A DNA stretch of 64,000 nucleotides, taken from the NCBI RefSeq assembly GCF_004770145.1, contig NZ_RQFW01000005.1:496001-560000 (forward strand), in the 5' to 3' direction. The notes beneath the pieces were generated by a model. The model was not told the DNA's origin. It worked only from the letters and a program-made list of their open reading frames with translations, and searched no databases. Origin of the DNA: Leptospira bourretii (GTDB taxonomy: Bacteria; Spirochaetota; Leptospiria; Leptospirales; Leptospiraceae). Below are positions 10,335 to 19,889 of the stretch, in pieces; position 1 is the first letter of the stretch, and each line of letters opens with the position of its first letter. The translations under genes and the position numbers were made by a program.

Positions 10335-11858
10335 TTAAAAAACATGGCTAAAGTTGACAAACAACTGCTCATCTTCCCTTGACTTTGCATAATCGATCAT
10401 AATGATAGTTGCTTGGTTCCAAGCAATCCGCAAACCCAGACCTCGAGAATAAGCATATCCTTTCCAACCTAACTTATGTTCATCGTCCCATACACGGCCA
10501 TAATCAAAAAAAGGAACTAAATTAAAGGCAAAAAATTCATCTCCAAATTTTGCCTCAGCAAATTTCCAACGAACTTCTGTGTTTCCCCAACCCATAGCCC
10601 TTCCGACAAATCGATCCTGTTTGAAACCTCGAATGGTCCTGAGTCCTCCAAGACCTCCCACAAGTCCTTCCGTTCCCCACATATTTCGATATTCATAAAA
10701 AGGAGCTTCCCCATCTGTCACACCCAATCCAAATCGATTGGCAATGACTAACTTATCAAACACCTTTGGAAAAGGACTCCAAAACAATTTTGTTTGCGCA
10801 AAGTATTTCTGGTAATCGTAATCAGATCCAATGGACTTGGTATGTTTTTCATACGTTGCTTCGGCAAAAATTCCAGAATTGGGATCTGGTTCAAAGTCTC
10901 TTGTATCATAAACAAGCCCAACACGAAGAGCATTCACATAACCACCATTATATCCGATTATTTTTTTACCTTCATAATCTTCTGTAAGTCGAGTTTTTCC
11001 GTTTGGAACATCGGCAGTATGTTCACCACCAAGAAGCGGATCCACACCACGTGCTAATTTTCCATCATAAGTTCTGACTATGTTATTAGAAAATTTTAGA
11101 CCTGCAACAAGACGTACAGTTCCACCTACAAAAGAACGTTCTGTACTTGTAGTTGCCATCGGAGTTTCAATCGTATAACGGTTGTACATTTTATCTGTTA
11201 CAACAAATCCGGGTGCTTGCGGAAATCCAGAATAAGTTTTTCCTCCAAGACTTACTGGATCGGAACTCGTACCTGGGCGGTAAAAAGCCAAGTTATTTTC
11301 TTGGTCCATATAACTTGCGTTTATGATATGTCTTCCATCTTGTTGGTTTCTATCCAAATAAGATAGGGGTTTCATACTCTCTTCACCAATTCCAAAATAA
11401 AGAGTGGTAGGTGTAATGGTTAGAAACAAATCAGCACGTAACCGCCATTGAGTGTCTGCAATGAAAGGCATGTCCAAACTAACCTGATGGTATTGGGCAT
11501 TTTTATTTGTATTAAAATATTGCCCGAAGACACGCATCCGATATGGCGTATAATAATAAAGTGGATCTGCTTTTTTTCCATTATCGTAAAGATAAGCACG
11601 AACACCATATCCAATCCCTTCGTTCGGATCTGAGTTGATGAGAGGGAGTCCCGTCGGATACCAACCTTCTCGTTTGTCCTCTATATCCTTTTTACAAAGT
11701 TGTTTTGAAGGATCCATGGGAAAGGGAAGGTTTTTCGGTGGAGGGTCTTTCTCACAACCGGCGCTGGGCATATATTCCTGGGCCGAAAGAACACTTGGAA
11801 TGACAAAACATGCCAAAACAAAAAAGGAAAAAAGAACAAGGCTAATGGATCGGTTCAT
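10335..11858 (-). CDS. Omp85-superfamily outer-membrane barrel (BamA/TamA-like, no POTRA)
   Basis: Predicted outer-membrane beta-barrel of the bacterial surface antigen family. From the start at 11858 (MNRSISLVL) there is a signal peptide ending about VLSA-QEY; the ATG at 11876 would spoil it. After a short Pro-rich stretch the barrel starts at once ([20 protein letters not shown]), so the POTRA repeats of BamA are absent. Alternating strands, an RGF-like loop ([15 protein letters not shown]), and the C-terminal strand ending in Phe (NFSHVF) all support a barrel. Role (export, lipid or protein insertion) is unknown. It stands alone, converging with the AraC gene. Confidence 0.8.
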   Translation of the reverse strand: MNRSISLVLFSFFVLACFVIPSVLSAQEYMPSAGCEKDPPPKNLPFPMDPSKQLCKKDIEDKREGWYPTGLPLINSDPNEGIGYGVRAYLYDNGKKADPLYYYTPYRMRVFGQYFNTNKNAQYHQVSLDMPFIADTQWRLRADLFLTITPTTLYFGIGEESMKPLSYLDRNQQDGRHIINASYMDQENNLAFYRPGTSSDPVSLGGKTYSGFPQAPGFVVTDKMYNRYTIETPMATTSTERSFVGGTVRLVAGLKFSNNIVRTYDGKLARGVDPLLGGEHTADVPNGKTRLTEDYEGKKIIGYNGGYVNALRVGLVYDTRDFEPDPNSGIFAEATYEKHTKSIGSDYDYQKYFAQTKLFWSPFPKVFDKLVIANRFGLGVTDGEAPFYEYRNMWGTEGLVGGLGGLRTIRGFKQDRFVGRAMGWGNTEVRWKFAEAKFGDEFFAFNLVPFFDYGRVWDDEHKLGWKGYAYSRGLGLRIAWNQATIIMIDYAKSREDEQLFVNFSHVF

Positions 11859-12002
11859 AGGTCTGTGTTTGTACACAAACCATGGACGCTACCTGTGCAA
11901 AAGAATCAGTCAACAAAAAATGAATTTCCACTCACTTTTTGGAGGTGGGTCGTCTCCACCCCCATTCTGCACGAAAAGGAGGAGTTCCGGACAAAATGAT
12001 CG

Positions 12003-13556
12003 TCAATTCGTCATTTCTTTGGCCATCGCATCCAGCTGAACAATGATCCCTCCGGTAGATTTACTACTTTCTGATATTTGTTTGGAAATTTCGACTATAT
12101 TGGTCGCATATTCAGAAATGCTTGTGGTGATTTTTGTAGATTCTTCGGTCGCAATCTTTTGGAAGTTCGTAGAATTTTCGATGGTTTTGCTTGTTTCGTA
12201 AATCCTGGTATTGAGGTTGTCGATGGTTTCAATTGCTTTGTCAATTTCCACAATCTTTGTACCAACTCCCGTGATTTCATTTTTAATGATGCCAATGGCT
12301 GTATCCAACTTTCCCATCATTTCCGATGACCTATTGATCAGTTCACTACTTTCACCAATCAATGAAAGGTTCTCCTGAATGATCTTAGAAATTTCTTTGG
12401 AGTTTCTAGTCGTTGCATCAGCTAACTTTGATATTTCTTCGGCAACAACAGCAAAACCTCGTCCATGTTCACCAGCTCTTGCTGCTTCAATGGCAGCATT
12501 TAACGATAATAAATTTACTTTGTCTGCGATGTCATTGATCACAGAGACAAAATCAGAAATCTCTGTACTTTTTTCCTGAAGGATATTAAACTTATTGATC
12601 GAAAGATGAATGTGTTCGGAAGTATCAGTCGAATAACCTAATACAACATCTAAGTTTTTATAAATCCTACCGGTTCCAGTTTGTACCGTTTCATTGATGA
12701 CTTTTAGATCATTCACTGATTGAATAGACGTTTCTGATTCATGATACAATGATTTTGCGATTTTATTATTGGAATCTGCTTTGGAAGATAATTCTTGCAA
12801 AGAAGTTGAAATTTCAGAAAGAGAAGTAGCCTGATGTTCCGAAATTAGTTTTAGCTCTTCTGAAATTGTATCTTGGTTTTTAATTTGTTGTTTCATCATA
12901 TCAATTGTGTTCAAAATGGTTTTTGCCATATGTAACAAATTGTCTAAAGCTTTTTTGGCCTCTTTTTGTTTCTCAACTGCCAAATTTAGCAGAGTCCTTG
13001 TTGCTGTTGCCCCAACAGTGGCACCAATCCCAACCCAAACAAAAATCAAAAACCTCACAATGATATTACTCTTTGGCCCACCAGGAATCAACTCAGGTCG
13101 CAAAGCGAACAAAACAACTTCGGATATAATAATCAAAATAAAGTTATATATAGATGCATTACGATTGAAGTATAATACACTTAAAACAAAAGAAATATAA
13201 AACGTAGCAGCAAGTTCAGTTGCTCCATAAATTTCATATTGAAATACCAACAAACACAATGTAACCCCTGTGATGGATATATAACTAGAAGACCAGTGTG
13301 TTTTTAATTTAGAAGAGAGTAAAAAACCAAAAACCAATATAGAAGTAGCAAGAACAAACTCAATGAGGATACTCTGGTATGTCAGATAATCTGAACCTTT
13401 CCCTGCAAGTTTAATGGAAAGTGTTGCAACATTGGCGAGGGCAAGGATCGATAGAAACGAAAGAAACATCCGTTTGTTGTTTCGTAACATCACTTCCGTG
13501 AAGAGGTCATCGGAAATCGTCATGGCTTTCTTTGGGGCAAAAAATTTAGCAAACAA
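12003..13556 (-). CDS. Methyl-accepting chemotaxis protein with six-TM N-terminal region
   Basis: Chemoreceptor-type signalling protein, 517 residues. Six hydrophobic helices lie at about 30-49, 62-81, 91-109, 115-130, 137-152 and 164-187, with no sizeable periplasmic domain, so it may sense a membrane-linked signal. A cytoplasmic coiled coil follows, with the conserved hairpin tip ([20 protein letters not shown]) that binds CheA/CheW. There is no HAMP domain and no recognisable C-terminal CheR-binding pentapeptide. It is monocistronic with no che genes nearby. Confidence 0.9.
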   Translation of the reverse strand: MFAKFFAPKKAMTISDDLFTEVMLRNNKRMFLSFLSILALANVATLSIKLAGKGSDYLTYQSILIEFVLATSILVFGFLLSSKLKTHWSSSYISITGVTLCLLVFQYEIYGATELAATFYISFVLSVLYFNRNASIYNFILIIISEVVLFALRPELIPGGPKSNIIVRFLIFVWVGIGATVGATATRTLLNLAVEKQKEAKKALDNLLHMAKTILNTIDMMKQQIKNQDTISEELKLISEHQATSLSEISTSLQELSSKADSNNKIAKSLYHESETSIQSVNDLKVINETVQTGTGRIYKNLDVVLGYSTDTSEHIHLSINKFNILQEKSTEISDFVSVINDIADKVNLLSLNAAIEAARAGEHGRGFAVVAEEISKLADATTRNSKEISKIIQENLSLIGESSELINRSSEMMGKLDTAIGIIKNEITGVGTKIVEIDKAIETIDNLNTRIYETSKTIENSTNFQKIATEESTKITTSISEYATNIVEISKQISESSKSTGGIIVQLDAMAKEMTN

Positions 13557-14191
13557 ACTGTACCTTCTTTAGAAAGGAAATAGATTTAGGTCATACTTTA
13601 GAAATGGAATCTATTGGCAAGAAACGTCCTAAAACCCAACAGACGTTCGCAGACCTAAGGTTTGGCCACAGAATCCCACAAAAAGCCAAAGCCCGAGGGT
13701 GAACAAAACTGCCATTGATTCCATTGCGTGAATATCCTGAACCTAGTTCACCTCATGGGATGAGACGAACTGAACCTAATAGAATTACAAATTTTTTCCC
13801 AGGGAGACGAAAGAATCGTTTAGAACGCTTCAAAAGAATTTAGAAAATTTTTCCTAGTTCGTTTTCTAAAAAAATCTCAGAACCTGGTTTGTATCGGCAA
13901 ATCTTCCGATTTGGGTTACGGATCTCTTCCTTTTCGCTATCAATTCAGATTTCGCATTTTAGGTTTTTGGATAAATTTTTAGAAAAAAATCATCAATGTG
14001 CAATTAACCTTTCTTCACAATACACTTATTAGGTTGAAAAGAACGCATTCAAATAACATATCATTAAAACATACTGTTTTTTTCTTCAAGACCACGAATC
14101 GCCAGTTAGTATTTCCTCTAAATTTTCCAACAGGATTGACACAAAACAGAAGTCAAACGATACCTGTCAAAAAAATGATCAGGAGAATCAT
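13557..14191. other. 635-bp stretch without convincing gene
   Basis: No credible coding sequence. Contains an imperfect hairpin at 13746-13770 (GTTC..CTCAT, loop GGG, ATGAG..GAAC) bracketed by a direct repeat TGAACCTA (13738-13745 and 13771-13778). The promoter of the TRL-like gene set should lie near its right end. A 65-codon frame at 13998-14195 is not protein-like. Confidence 0.4.
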
Positions 14192-14578
14192 GTGAAAAAG
14201 AACATTTTCTTTGGCATCTCACTCACATTCATATTACTAACACAAAACTGCTCTGGTATATCATACCACGCTAGTTATGTGCCAAGTGCTAACACCAACC
14301 CAACTAGGGAATACGCAACAGCTTCCACTCTTTACAAAGGTGGACTTTTCTTCCACAAAACTTATGTTCCTGGACCACTCGGACTCAATGCAGAAGGAAC
14401 TTCTGAAGGAAGAGGTTGTAGCCATTCCGTTCTTTACTTGTTTTCATTCGGTGATTCATCTATCGAAACAGCAAAGAAAAATGGAAACATCACAAAAGTT
14501 GCCTACTTGGATTATGAACAACTCGGAATCTTAGGTTATGTTTACCATAGAGTTTGTGTAATTGTGAAAGGATCATAA
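14192..14578 (+). CDS. TRL-like family lipoprotein (copy 1)
   Basis: Small predicted lipoprotein of the TRL-like family, function unknown. The start is GTG at 14192 with AGGAG six bases upstream. A signal peptide with lipobox LTQNC (Cys near 20) precedes a domain with the family hallmarks: GRGCSHSVLYLFSFGDSS, ITKVAYLDYEQL and a Cys close to the C-terminus (RVCVIVKGS). It is the first of three tandem paralogs with short gaps (13 and 2 bp), surely co-transcribed and probably followed by the interrupted barrel gene. The two conserved cysteines could form a disulfide. Confidence 0.82.
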   Translation: MKKNIFFGISLTFILLTQNCSGISYHASYVPSANTNPTREYATASTLYKGGLFFHKTYVPGPLGLNAEGTSEGRGCSHSVLYLFSFGDSSIETAKKNGNITKVAYLDYEQLGILGYVYHRVCVIVKGS

Positions 14579-14591
14579 ACGGAGTTCAACA

Positions 14592-14909
14592 ATGAAAATG
14601 AAATTAGTATTTATCTCTCTATTAAGTGTATTTTTATTCGCAAATTGCGCTATTGGTCCAACACATGGACTTCTTTTTAGCTCTACTAAATTTGCGGGTA
14701 CGTTTAACCCAGAAAACAATGTAAAGTCATCAAAAGAAGGAAAAGGATGCCAGTTTACTATCCTTTATCTTTTTAGCGTTGGTGATGCAGGCGCAGGATC
14801 TGTTGCAAACAAAAACGGAATCAGTAAAATTGCAACCATCGACCACTCTTCTTTATCTGTCTTTACCGGTTTATTCCGTAACTACTGTACAATTGTATCT
14901 GGAGAATAA
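14592..14909 (+). CDS. TRL-like family lipoprotein (copy 2)
   Basis: Second tandem TRL-like protein, 105 residues. Lipobox LFANC near residue 20. Conserved core GKGCQFTILYLFSVGDAG and ISKIATIDHSSL, with a C-terminal Cys (RNYCTIVSGE). A good ribosome binding site (ACGGAG, base 14580 on) precedes the ATG. It differs enough from copies 1 and 3 to be an old duplication. Function unknown; expected to be anchored in a membrane facing the periplasm or surface. Confidence 0.82.
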   Translation: MKMKLVFISLLSVFLFANCAIGPTHGLLFSSTKFAGTFNPENNVKSSKEGKGCQFTILYLFSVGDAGAGSVANKNGISKIATIDHSSLSVFTGLFRNYCTIVSGE

Positions 14910-14911
14910 TC

Positions 14912-15247
14912 ATGAAATACCTTTTACTTTCAATTTTTAGTTTGGCACTTTTTACAAACTGTGTGACCACTCCACTTCCAGGTTACTTATTCTCCAACAC
15001 CGCCCAACATCTAAACGGGGATGCCGTTGGGAATATGGTAACGTCTGCTAAAGTAGAAAAATCAGGAAAATCTTGCAGTCTTTCTGGTTTGGTCATAAAC
15101 ATTTTCTACTACGGATCAGGAAACTCTATTGAGGAAGCAGCACAACATGCAGGAATCAAAAAGATAGCTGTCGTTGATAGAGAATCTTTAACGATTTTGC
15201 CATTCGGACTCTTTTATCGCGAATGTGTAGTTGTTTGGGGGGAATAG
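14912..15247 (+). CDS. TRL-like family lipoprotein (copy 3)
   Basis: Third tandem TRL-like protein, 111 residues, starting 2 bp after copy 2 ends. Lipobox LFTNC. The core is more diverged (GKSCSLSGLVINIFYYGSGN), but IKKIAVVDRESL and the C-terminal RECVVVWGE keep the family pattern. Its end almost touches the GTG of the following barrel gene, which suggests translational coupling and a shared role with that outer-membrane protein. Confidence 0.8.
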   Translation: MKYLLLSIFSLALFTNCVTTPLPGYLFSNTAQHLNGDAVGNMVTSAKVEKSGKSCSLSGLVINIFYYGSGNSIEEAAQHAGIKKIAVVDRESLTILPFGLFYRECVVVWGE

Positions 15248-15250
15248 ACC

Positions 15251-16255
15251 GTGTCCCATAACAAAATCATTCTAACATTGGGGGTGGTGTTTTTGTCTTT
15301 TGGAAGTTTACTTGCCAAAGACTATGACTCCACTCACGAATTACCAGAAGTCAGGCAACCAGACAAACACCGAGTGTATATCCGTGGTAACGTTGGCTAC
15401 GGAGCAGTATATTTTCCAGGCATGGATTATGTAAAGAACGAGATATATACAGGGCTTGCACTCGGTTCATACACTGTAAATAACCTATCTCAATTTGGTA
15501 AATTAAAAGATGCCAATTAAGGAACTTCAAATCAGCTTGATATTGAATACCGTTACATGGACAAATTCCGGATATTTAGGGAAAGTCGTACACTGGTTAA
15601 TGAGTTACCAAAAGATGATTTTAGAAAATTACAATTTAAAGAAAAAAGTTCCAGCTTAGGAGTTGCCTACTTTCATCCGTTAACACCGCACCTAAATATT
15701 GGTGTAAGTTTACGACAAGTAGATATCGACCAAATAACAAGAAAGAACTATGGTGCCTTTGATTTTGGATTTATTAACTATACGACTTCTGTTTCTTTGT
15801 TATCAGTTGTAAACAGGGAATTCAACATGAATGTGAAAGGAATCGTACCTGGACTCCATATAGAAATTAAACCACTACGCTGGTTTGAAATCCATTTCGG
15901 AAAACAGTTCTATAATCTTTCAGGAAACGATGTCAGATCCACATTGATAATTGATTCATATCGGGTAGCAAATACCAGTTATGAAATTCCCTACTTAGAC
16001 GCTTCTAATGGTAGCGTTGGTTATACTGGAGAAAAAACAACTTTGGATTTTGTATTCAGATTTTCTTCTTGGTTTGCCACTAAGTGGGGTTATACTGCAG
16101 AAAGATACACAATGAAGTATAAAAATTACTTTATATACACGGGTAAAATTGAATCCTCAATGATTTATTCTGCAATAGAAGGTTCACAAAAACAAAACTT
16201 TGAGTATGGTTCAATGAATTTCACACTTGAATTTTCCAAAAGTTTTGGAGAATAA
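15251..16255 (+). pseudogene. Outer-membrane barrel protein interrupted by in-frame TAA
   Basis: One reading frame of 335 codons, broken by a single TAA at 15518-15520. The first part (GTG start 15251, signal peptide ending LLAKDYDS) gives 89 residues. The same frame continues after the stop through GTSNQLDIEYRYMDKF to 16255, and a second ATG at 15557 would yield 232 residues. Both halves have amphipathic strand patterns (RVYIRGNVGYGAVYF; YTTSVSLLSVV; FEYGSMNFTLEFSKSF), fitting one periplasm-exported barrel. The downstream part alone has no signal peptide, so it would not reach the outer membrane. One base change (for example from CAA, GAA or AAA) explains the stop. TAA is not a selenocysteine codon. 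A sequencing error remains possible. Confidence 0.75.
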
Positions 16256-16268
16256 ACTTTCAAAAAAT

Positions 16269-16296
16269 CCTAACAGGAAATTTTTCTCCTGTTAGG
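16269..16296. terminator. Strong hairpin terminator after barrel pseudogene
   Basis: CCTAACAGGA, 8-nt loop rich in T, TCCTGTTAGG: a perfect 10-bp stem 13 bp after the stop codon, followed by a T-rich run (TTCATTTCTTC). It sits between this unit and the converging creD gene. Confidence 0.75.
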
Positions 16297-16363
16297 TTCA
16301 TTTCTTCACTCATTAAATTTTAAGAACATTTCGTTTTTACCTTCTTCTGTAAGTTCGTTTTCC

Positions 16364-17692
16364 TTAACTTTCCTTTTTAATCCCAAACTGATACCAATCC
16401 ACCTTGCGAGTGAAATGCATCACGGCGGAAAGAACCAAAAACAGCGCCAACGATCCTAGAAGTAAAGCCTGATCTTCAGAAGCTAAAATCACATACAGAA
16501 AGGAATACAAAACAAAATAATAAGAAGCAGTGATTACCCCTTTCTTTTTGTTTTTTAAAACACTAATGGCATAGTATCCAATGAGTCCCGTCACAGCCAA
16601 ACTGGATAAAATATATGCTGGCAAAAATCCAAAGTGCTCTGAAAAGGATAGGTTTAAAATATAAAACAACACCATAGCTGATCCAATCAAAATGTATTGG
16701 ATGGGATGTAATAATACGCCGCCAAACACTTCCATTAGAAAAAATAAGGAAAAGCTTGTGACAATAAAAAGTAATCCATACTTAACTGATCTTTCCATTT
16801 TTAAATAATGGTCCACTGGGATAACCAAATTCACACCATAAGCAGAATTTACTATTGCATTTAACACAGATTCATCCATCGAGTGGATCACTTGTGGATA
16901 AGATCTTGCAAAATATGATGACTCCCATACCGCAGAAAATCCATCATCTTGGATAGACCGATCTTTTGGTAAAAAATTTCCATTAAAAGAAGGATCTCTC
17001 CAATCAGAACTCATTACTAATTTAGATTTTTTTCCTATTGGAACAACGGAAAATGTTTCCGATCCTTTGATTTCTAATTGGATTTCAAAGGGAATAAAAT
17101 TTCCCGCTTCGCTAAGGTTAGCCGAGGCATTGAGCCCTGAAGGTAGATAAGAAGATCTGGTTCCAGGTAAAAACTTTTTTTCTTTTCCCGCCCAGAACAA
17201 TTTCATTTCACCGCCCAGTCCCTTTAAATCAGACACAGATAGAATGATCCGAGCATCCTCCCAATAAATGTATGTTGTATCTAAAGGAAAATCAGAAGAA
17301 TACATTGGTGAAAATTTACCAGAAAGTTTCATCTTACTTGTGTATAATGGAATTTCGTAGATACTTCTTTTCCGAAGTTCTGTTTTCATCTCTACAACTG
17401 AATCTAACTCATCTGGCAAAAAATATGCATAATCTGTAATGTAATCCCACTTATCTTTTTCCTTTGTAGAACCTGATTTTGGAATCCTTACATTATATGG
17501 AACCATAAGAATTGGACCTACGATAGTTTGACTAGATCCCCATTTTTCACCAACCTCAACGACGGCTTGGTTTCTCGATGCACTTCTTTCTTCTATCAAA
17601 GAACCTATCATCACCAGTGGGATGATAAATAATAAAACCATCCCACCTAGAATGGCCAAACGAAGATTAACAGATGTTTGTAGTTTACTCAT
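16364..17692 (-). CDS. creD: Inner-membrane protein CreD
   Basis: CreD-family inner-membrane protein, 442 residues (E. coli about 450). One TM helix at about 11-32, a long periplasmic domain beginning EERSASRNQAVVEVGEKWGS and containing VGPILMVPY, then five or six C-terminal TM helices (about 295-435). In gamma-proteobacteria creD is the main output of the CreBC two-component system and affects envelope stability and beta-lactam tolerance; the molecular function is not settled. It follows creC by 74 bp here, so direct control by CreB is likely. No damage seen. Confidence 0.92.
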   Translation of the reverse strand: MSKLQTSVNLRLAILGGMVLLFIIPLVMIGSLIEERSASRNQAVVEVGEKWGSSQTIVGPILMVPYNVRIPKSGSTKEKDKWDYITDYAYFLPDELDSVVEMKTELRKRSIYEIPLYTSKMKLSGKFSPMYSSDFPLDTTYIYWEDARIILSVSDLKGLGGEMKLFWAGKEKKFLPGTRSSYLPSGLNASANLSEAGNFIPFEIQLEIKGSETFSVVPIGKKSKLVMSSDWRDPSFNGNFLPKDRSIQDDGFSAVWESSYFARSYPQVIHSMDESVLNAIVNSAYGVNLVIPVDHYLKMERSVKYGLLFIVTSFSLFFLMEVFGGVLLHPIQYILIGSAMVLFYILNLSFSEHFGFLPAYILSSLAVTGLIGYYAISVLKNKKKGVITASYYFVLYSFLYVILASEDQALLLGSLALFLVLSAVMHFTRKVDWYQFGIKKES

Positions 17693-17766
17693 AAAAAACT
17701 CCTATCTTTAAGATAAGGTATTTTCGTGAGTCTTTTATGATCGAAATGTGAGGATTCTGTGAGGAT

Positions 17767-19113
17767 CTACTTCTTTGGAAACTGAATCGAAACTTCCACA
17801 CCACGAGGACTTCGGTTCTGGACCTTCAATTTTCCGCCATGTAAATCTACAATTTGGCTAACAATGCTAAGCCCTAAACCAGAACTCTTTCGATTGTTTG
17901 TAGGACGAGGTAAGGAATAAAACTTTTCTGTGATTCGATCCAAAGCAAAATCAGGAATGGAATGACCTTCATCCAATATAGAAAAATCGATCGAATGGTC
18001 TGGATTTTCCTCGATTCGAATGCGAATGGTATCGTTTTGATTGGCAAAGTCGATTGAGTTTCTGATTAAGTTTTCAATGCTTAAAGACAAATAGTTACGA
18101 TTCCCTAAAATTTCCAAAAGTTTATTTTTACATTCGATCATAATCTGAATGGATTTCCATTCTAGTTCGGATTTGAAATTGGCAATCACTTCCAACACGA
18201 GATCATATAACAATACATAGTCGTCCATTGTGATCGTTTTTTTCCCTTCTAAGGAAGAAAGCTCTAACATTTGTTCAATGAGTTTTTGAATTCGTTTTGC
18301 TTCTTCGTGGATGTTTTTTGTCAAACGATCTGATTCATTTGGATGAGATTGTAAAAGTTCAACAGATGCCAAAATGGAAGAAAGGGGACTTTTGATCTCA
18401 TGAGTAAGGGTTTGTACATAAGATTCTATGTATTTTTTGCCTTCAATCTCTTCGACCAACAAATCAACTTCTTTGCCCAGTTCATTCAGCTCACGAATTC
18501 CTATTTTTGGAAACACAACCTTTTCCTTTTTTCGTAAAGAACTTACATACTGAGACAAACGCAAAATAGGACGAAAACTCAAATAAGCGAGTAAACTAAA
18601 AAGGATGGCAATGGCAGAAGCAACCAGTAAAGAGATACGCCAAAACTTTTTTTTGGCTTCATCAATGAATGGAATCACACCAGTTTTTGGTTTGATAACA
18701 GTAAGAACCCCGATCATTTGATTTTTGAATCGGATCGGGGAAGCCACAAACAAAGCTCCTTCGCCTTCTATATCGAGTAACTTACTGGACCTTGCTCCAT
18801 ATTTACCTTGAAGAGTCAAATAAACATCATTGAACTTTGAATAATCGAGACCTTCCCGGTAGGACTCAGAGTCAAAAATCACAATCCCATTTTTATCGGT
18901 GATATAAAGTTGGATGTCTGTATAGGTTTTTAATAACGAATAAATTTTTGCTTCAAACGAACGTTTGTTTGTATTTTCAAATACGGGAGAAAACAGAGTA
19001 TGAAGGAATACCTTAAAATGATAAATATCTTTTGGATTTTGTTCCAATTCTTCTTCGACAATGGCAGACAAAATATGTGCCGTATCATTCAAAGATTCTT
19101 CGACCGTCTCCAT
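17767..19113 (-). CDS. creC: Sensor histidine kinase CreC, 5' end displaced by frame change
   Basis: Two-component kinase paired with CreB. Visible from residue 1 of this frame: extracytoplasmic sensor (about 1-155), TM helix 159-180, HAMP-like linker, H238 in LTHEIKSPLSS, N box NLIRNSIDFA, and a G2 box SSGLGLSIV. The open frame starts at 19113 with no ribosome binding site and lacks the first TM helix. The missing start is upstream in the next frame: an ATG at 19214 overlaps the creB stop as ATGA and encodes MNLWIRIIIS followed by a hydrophobic run. An A9 tract (19177-19185) separates the two frames; A10 would join them into about 482 residues, close to E. coli CreC (474). See the related finding. 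Confidence 0.88.
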   Translation of the reverse strand: METVEESLNDTAHILSAIVEEELEQNPKDIYHFKVFLHTLFSPVFENTNKRSFEAKIYSLLKTYTDIQLYITDKNGIVIFDSESYREGLDYSKFNDVYLTLQGKYGARSSKLLDIEGEGALFVASPIRFKNQMIGVLTVIKPKTGVIPFIDEAKKKFWRISLLVASAIAILFSLLAYLSFRPILRLSQYVSSLRKKEKVVFPKIGIRELNELGKEVDLLVEEIEGKKYIESYVQTLTHEIKSPLSSILASVELLQSHPNESDRLTKNIHEEAKRIQKLIEQMLELSSLEGKKTITMDDYVLLYDLVLEVIANFKSELEWKSIQIMIECKNKLLEILGNRNYLSLSIENLIRNSIDFANQNDTIRIRIEENPDHSIDFSILDEGHSIPDFALDRITEKFYSLPRPTNNRKSSGLGLSIVSQIVDLHGGKLKVQNRSPRGVEVSIQFPKK

Positions 19114-19176
19114 ATAACGAGGCCGAATGGATTCTTCTGTTTTATCGATTAAATAATAAAAACCAATACTTAAGAT

Positions 19177-19185
19177 AAAAAAAAA
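19177..19185. repeat. A9 homopolymer at creC frame break
   Basis: Nine consecutive A on the plus strand (T9 in the creC coding strand), inside the codons for the first TM helix. With nine the creB-linked start at 19214 runs into a stop after 14 codons; with ten it reads into the kinase. Slippage-prone. Confidence 0.85.
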
Positions 19186-19210
19186 CTAATGATGATGCGA
19201 ATCCAAAGGT

Positions 19211-19879
19211 TCATATTTTTTCCTTCAATCCATATCCTTGTCCCCTTCTTGTTTCAATGGGGTCGAAGTCTGGTTCTATTTCTTTGAACCTGGCACGGAT
19301 GTTTTTAATCACAGTATCCACAGCGCGGTCGAAACTATCTTCTGGTTCTGTCCAAACACTGTCCATAATTTCTTCTCTTGTGAAAATTCTACCTGGCCAT
19401 TTAAAAAACAGTTCCATCGTTTTGTATTCATAAGGAGATAAATTTAAGTGATAACCATTGAAATAAACCAACTTTTTATCCAGAGAAATTCTAAGTTTGT
19501 GATCTTCTAAATTTTGTGTCGGAGTGGATCGTCGTAAAATCGCACGAATCCTTGCCAGAAGTTCCCTGGGGCTAAATGGTTTGACAATGTAATCATCAGC
19601 GCCAATCTCAAGCCCCAAAACTTTATCAATTTCTGTATTCCTAGCAGTTAAAAAAATAACAGGCGTTAAATATTTTTTTCGAATTTCTTTTAATACTTCA
19701 AATCCATTTTGATCAGGAAGTCCGACATCAAGTATGATCAAAGATACATCTTGTGAAACTTTTTCAATTCCTTGTTTTCCTGTAGAGGCCAAAGAAACAA
19801 TAAACCCTTCAGACTCTAATGTAATCTGAATGGTTTCCTGAATTCCTGGTTCATCCTCTATTAAAAGTATCTTTGTCAT
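19211..19879 (-). CDS. creB: Response regulator CreB (OmpR/PhoB family)
   Basis: DNA-binding response regulator, 222 residues from the start at 19879 (MTKILLIEDE), which fits the receiver domain exactly; the frame stays open upstream but would overlap ggt. Receiver: acidic E8-D9, phospho-acceptor D51 in LDVGLPDQNG, conserved Lys in VKPFSPREL. The C-terminal winged helix (LNLSPYEYKTMELF, then RAVDTVIKNIRARF, RGQGYGL) is of OmpR/PhoB type. The stop overlaps a creC ATG by ATGA, which indicates translational coupling. It lies 10 bp after ggt. Confidence 0.92.
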   Translation of the reverse strand: MTKILLIEDEPGIQETIQITLESEGFIVSLASTGKQGIEKVSQDVSLIILDVGLPDQNGFEVLKEIRKKYLTPVIFLTARNTEIDKVLGLEIGADDYIVKPFSPRELLARIRAILRRSTPTQNLEDHKLRISLDKKLVYFNGYHLNLSPYEYKTMELFFKWPGRIFTREEIMDSVWTEPEDSFDRAVDTVIKNIRARFKEIEPDFDPIETRRGQGYGLKEKI

Positions 19880-19889
19880 CGAAACTAAA

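Noticed and set aside
13998..14195. 65-codon open frame whose TGA overlaps the GTG of the first TRL-like gene
   Set aside because: No ribosome binding site and an atypical, Thr/Phe/Arg-rich composition; the overlap is explained by chance around the true GTG start.
15518..15520. Stop-codon recoding in the barrel gene
   Set aside because: The codon is TAA, not TGA or TAG, and no recoding element or tRNA is visible.
14192..16255. TRL-like genes as a tRNA-linked locus
   Set aside because: The family name comes from a tRNA-adjacent locus elsewhere; no tRNA gene was found here.
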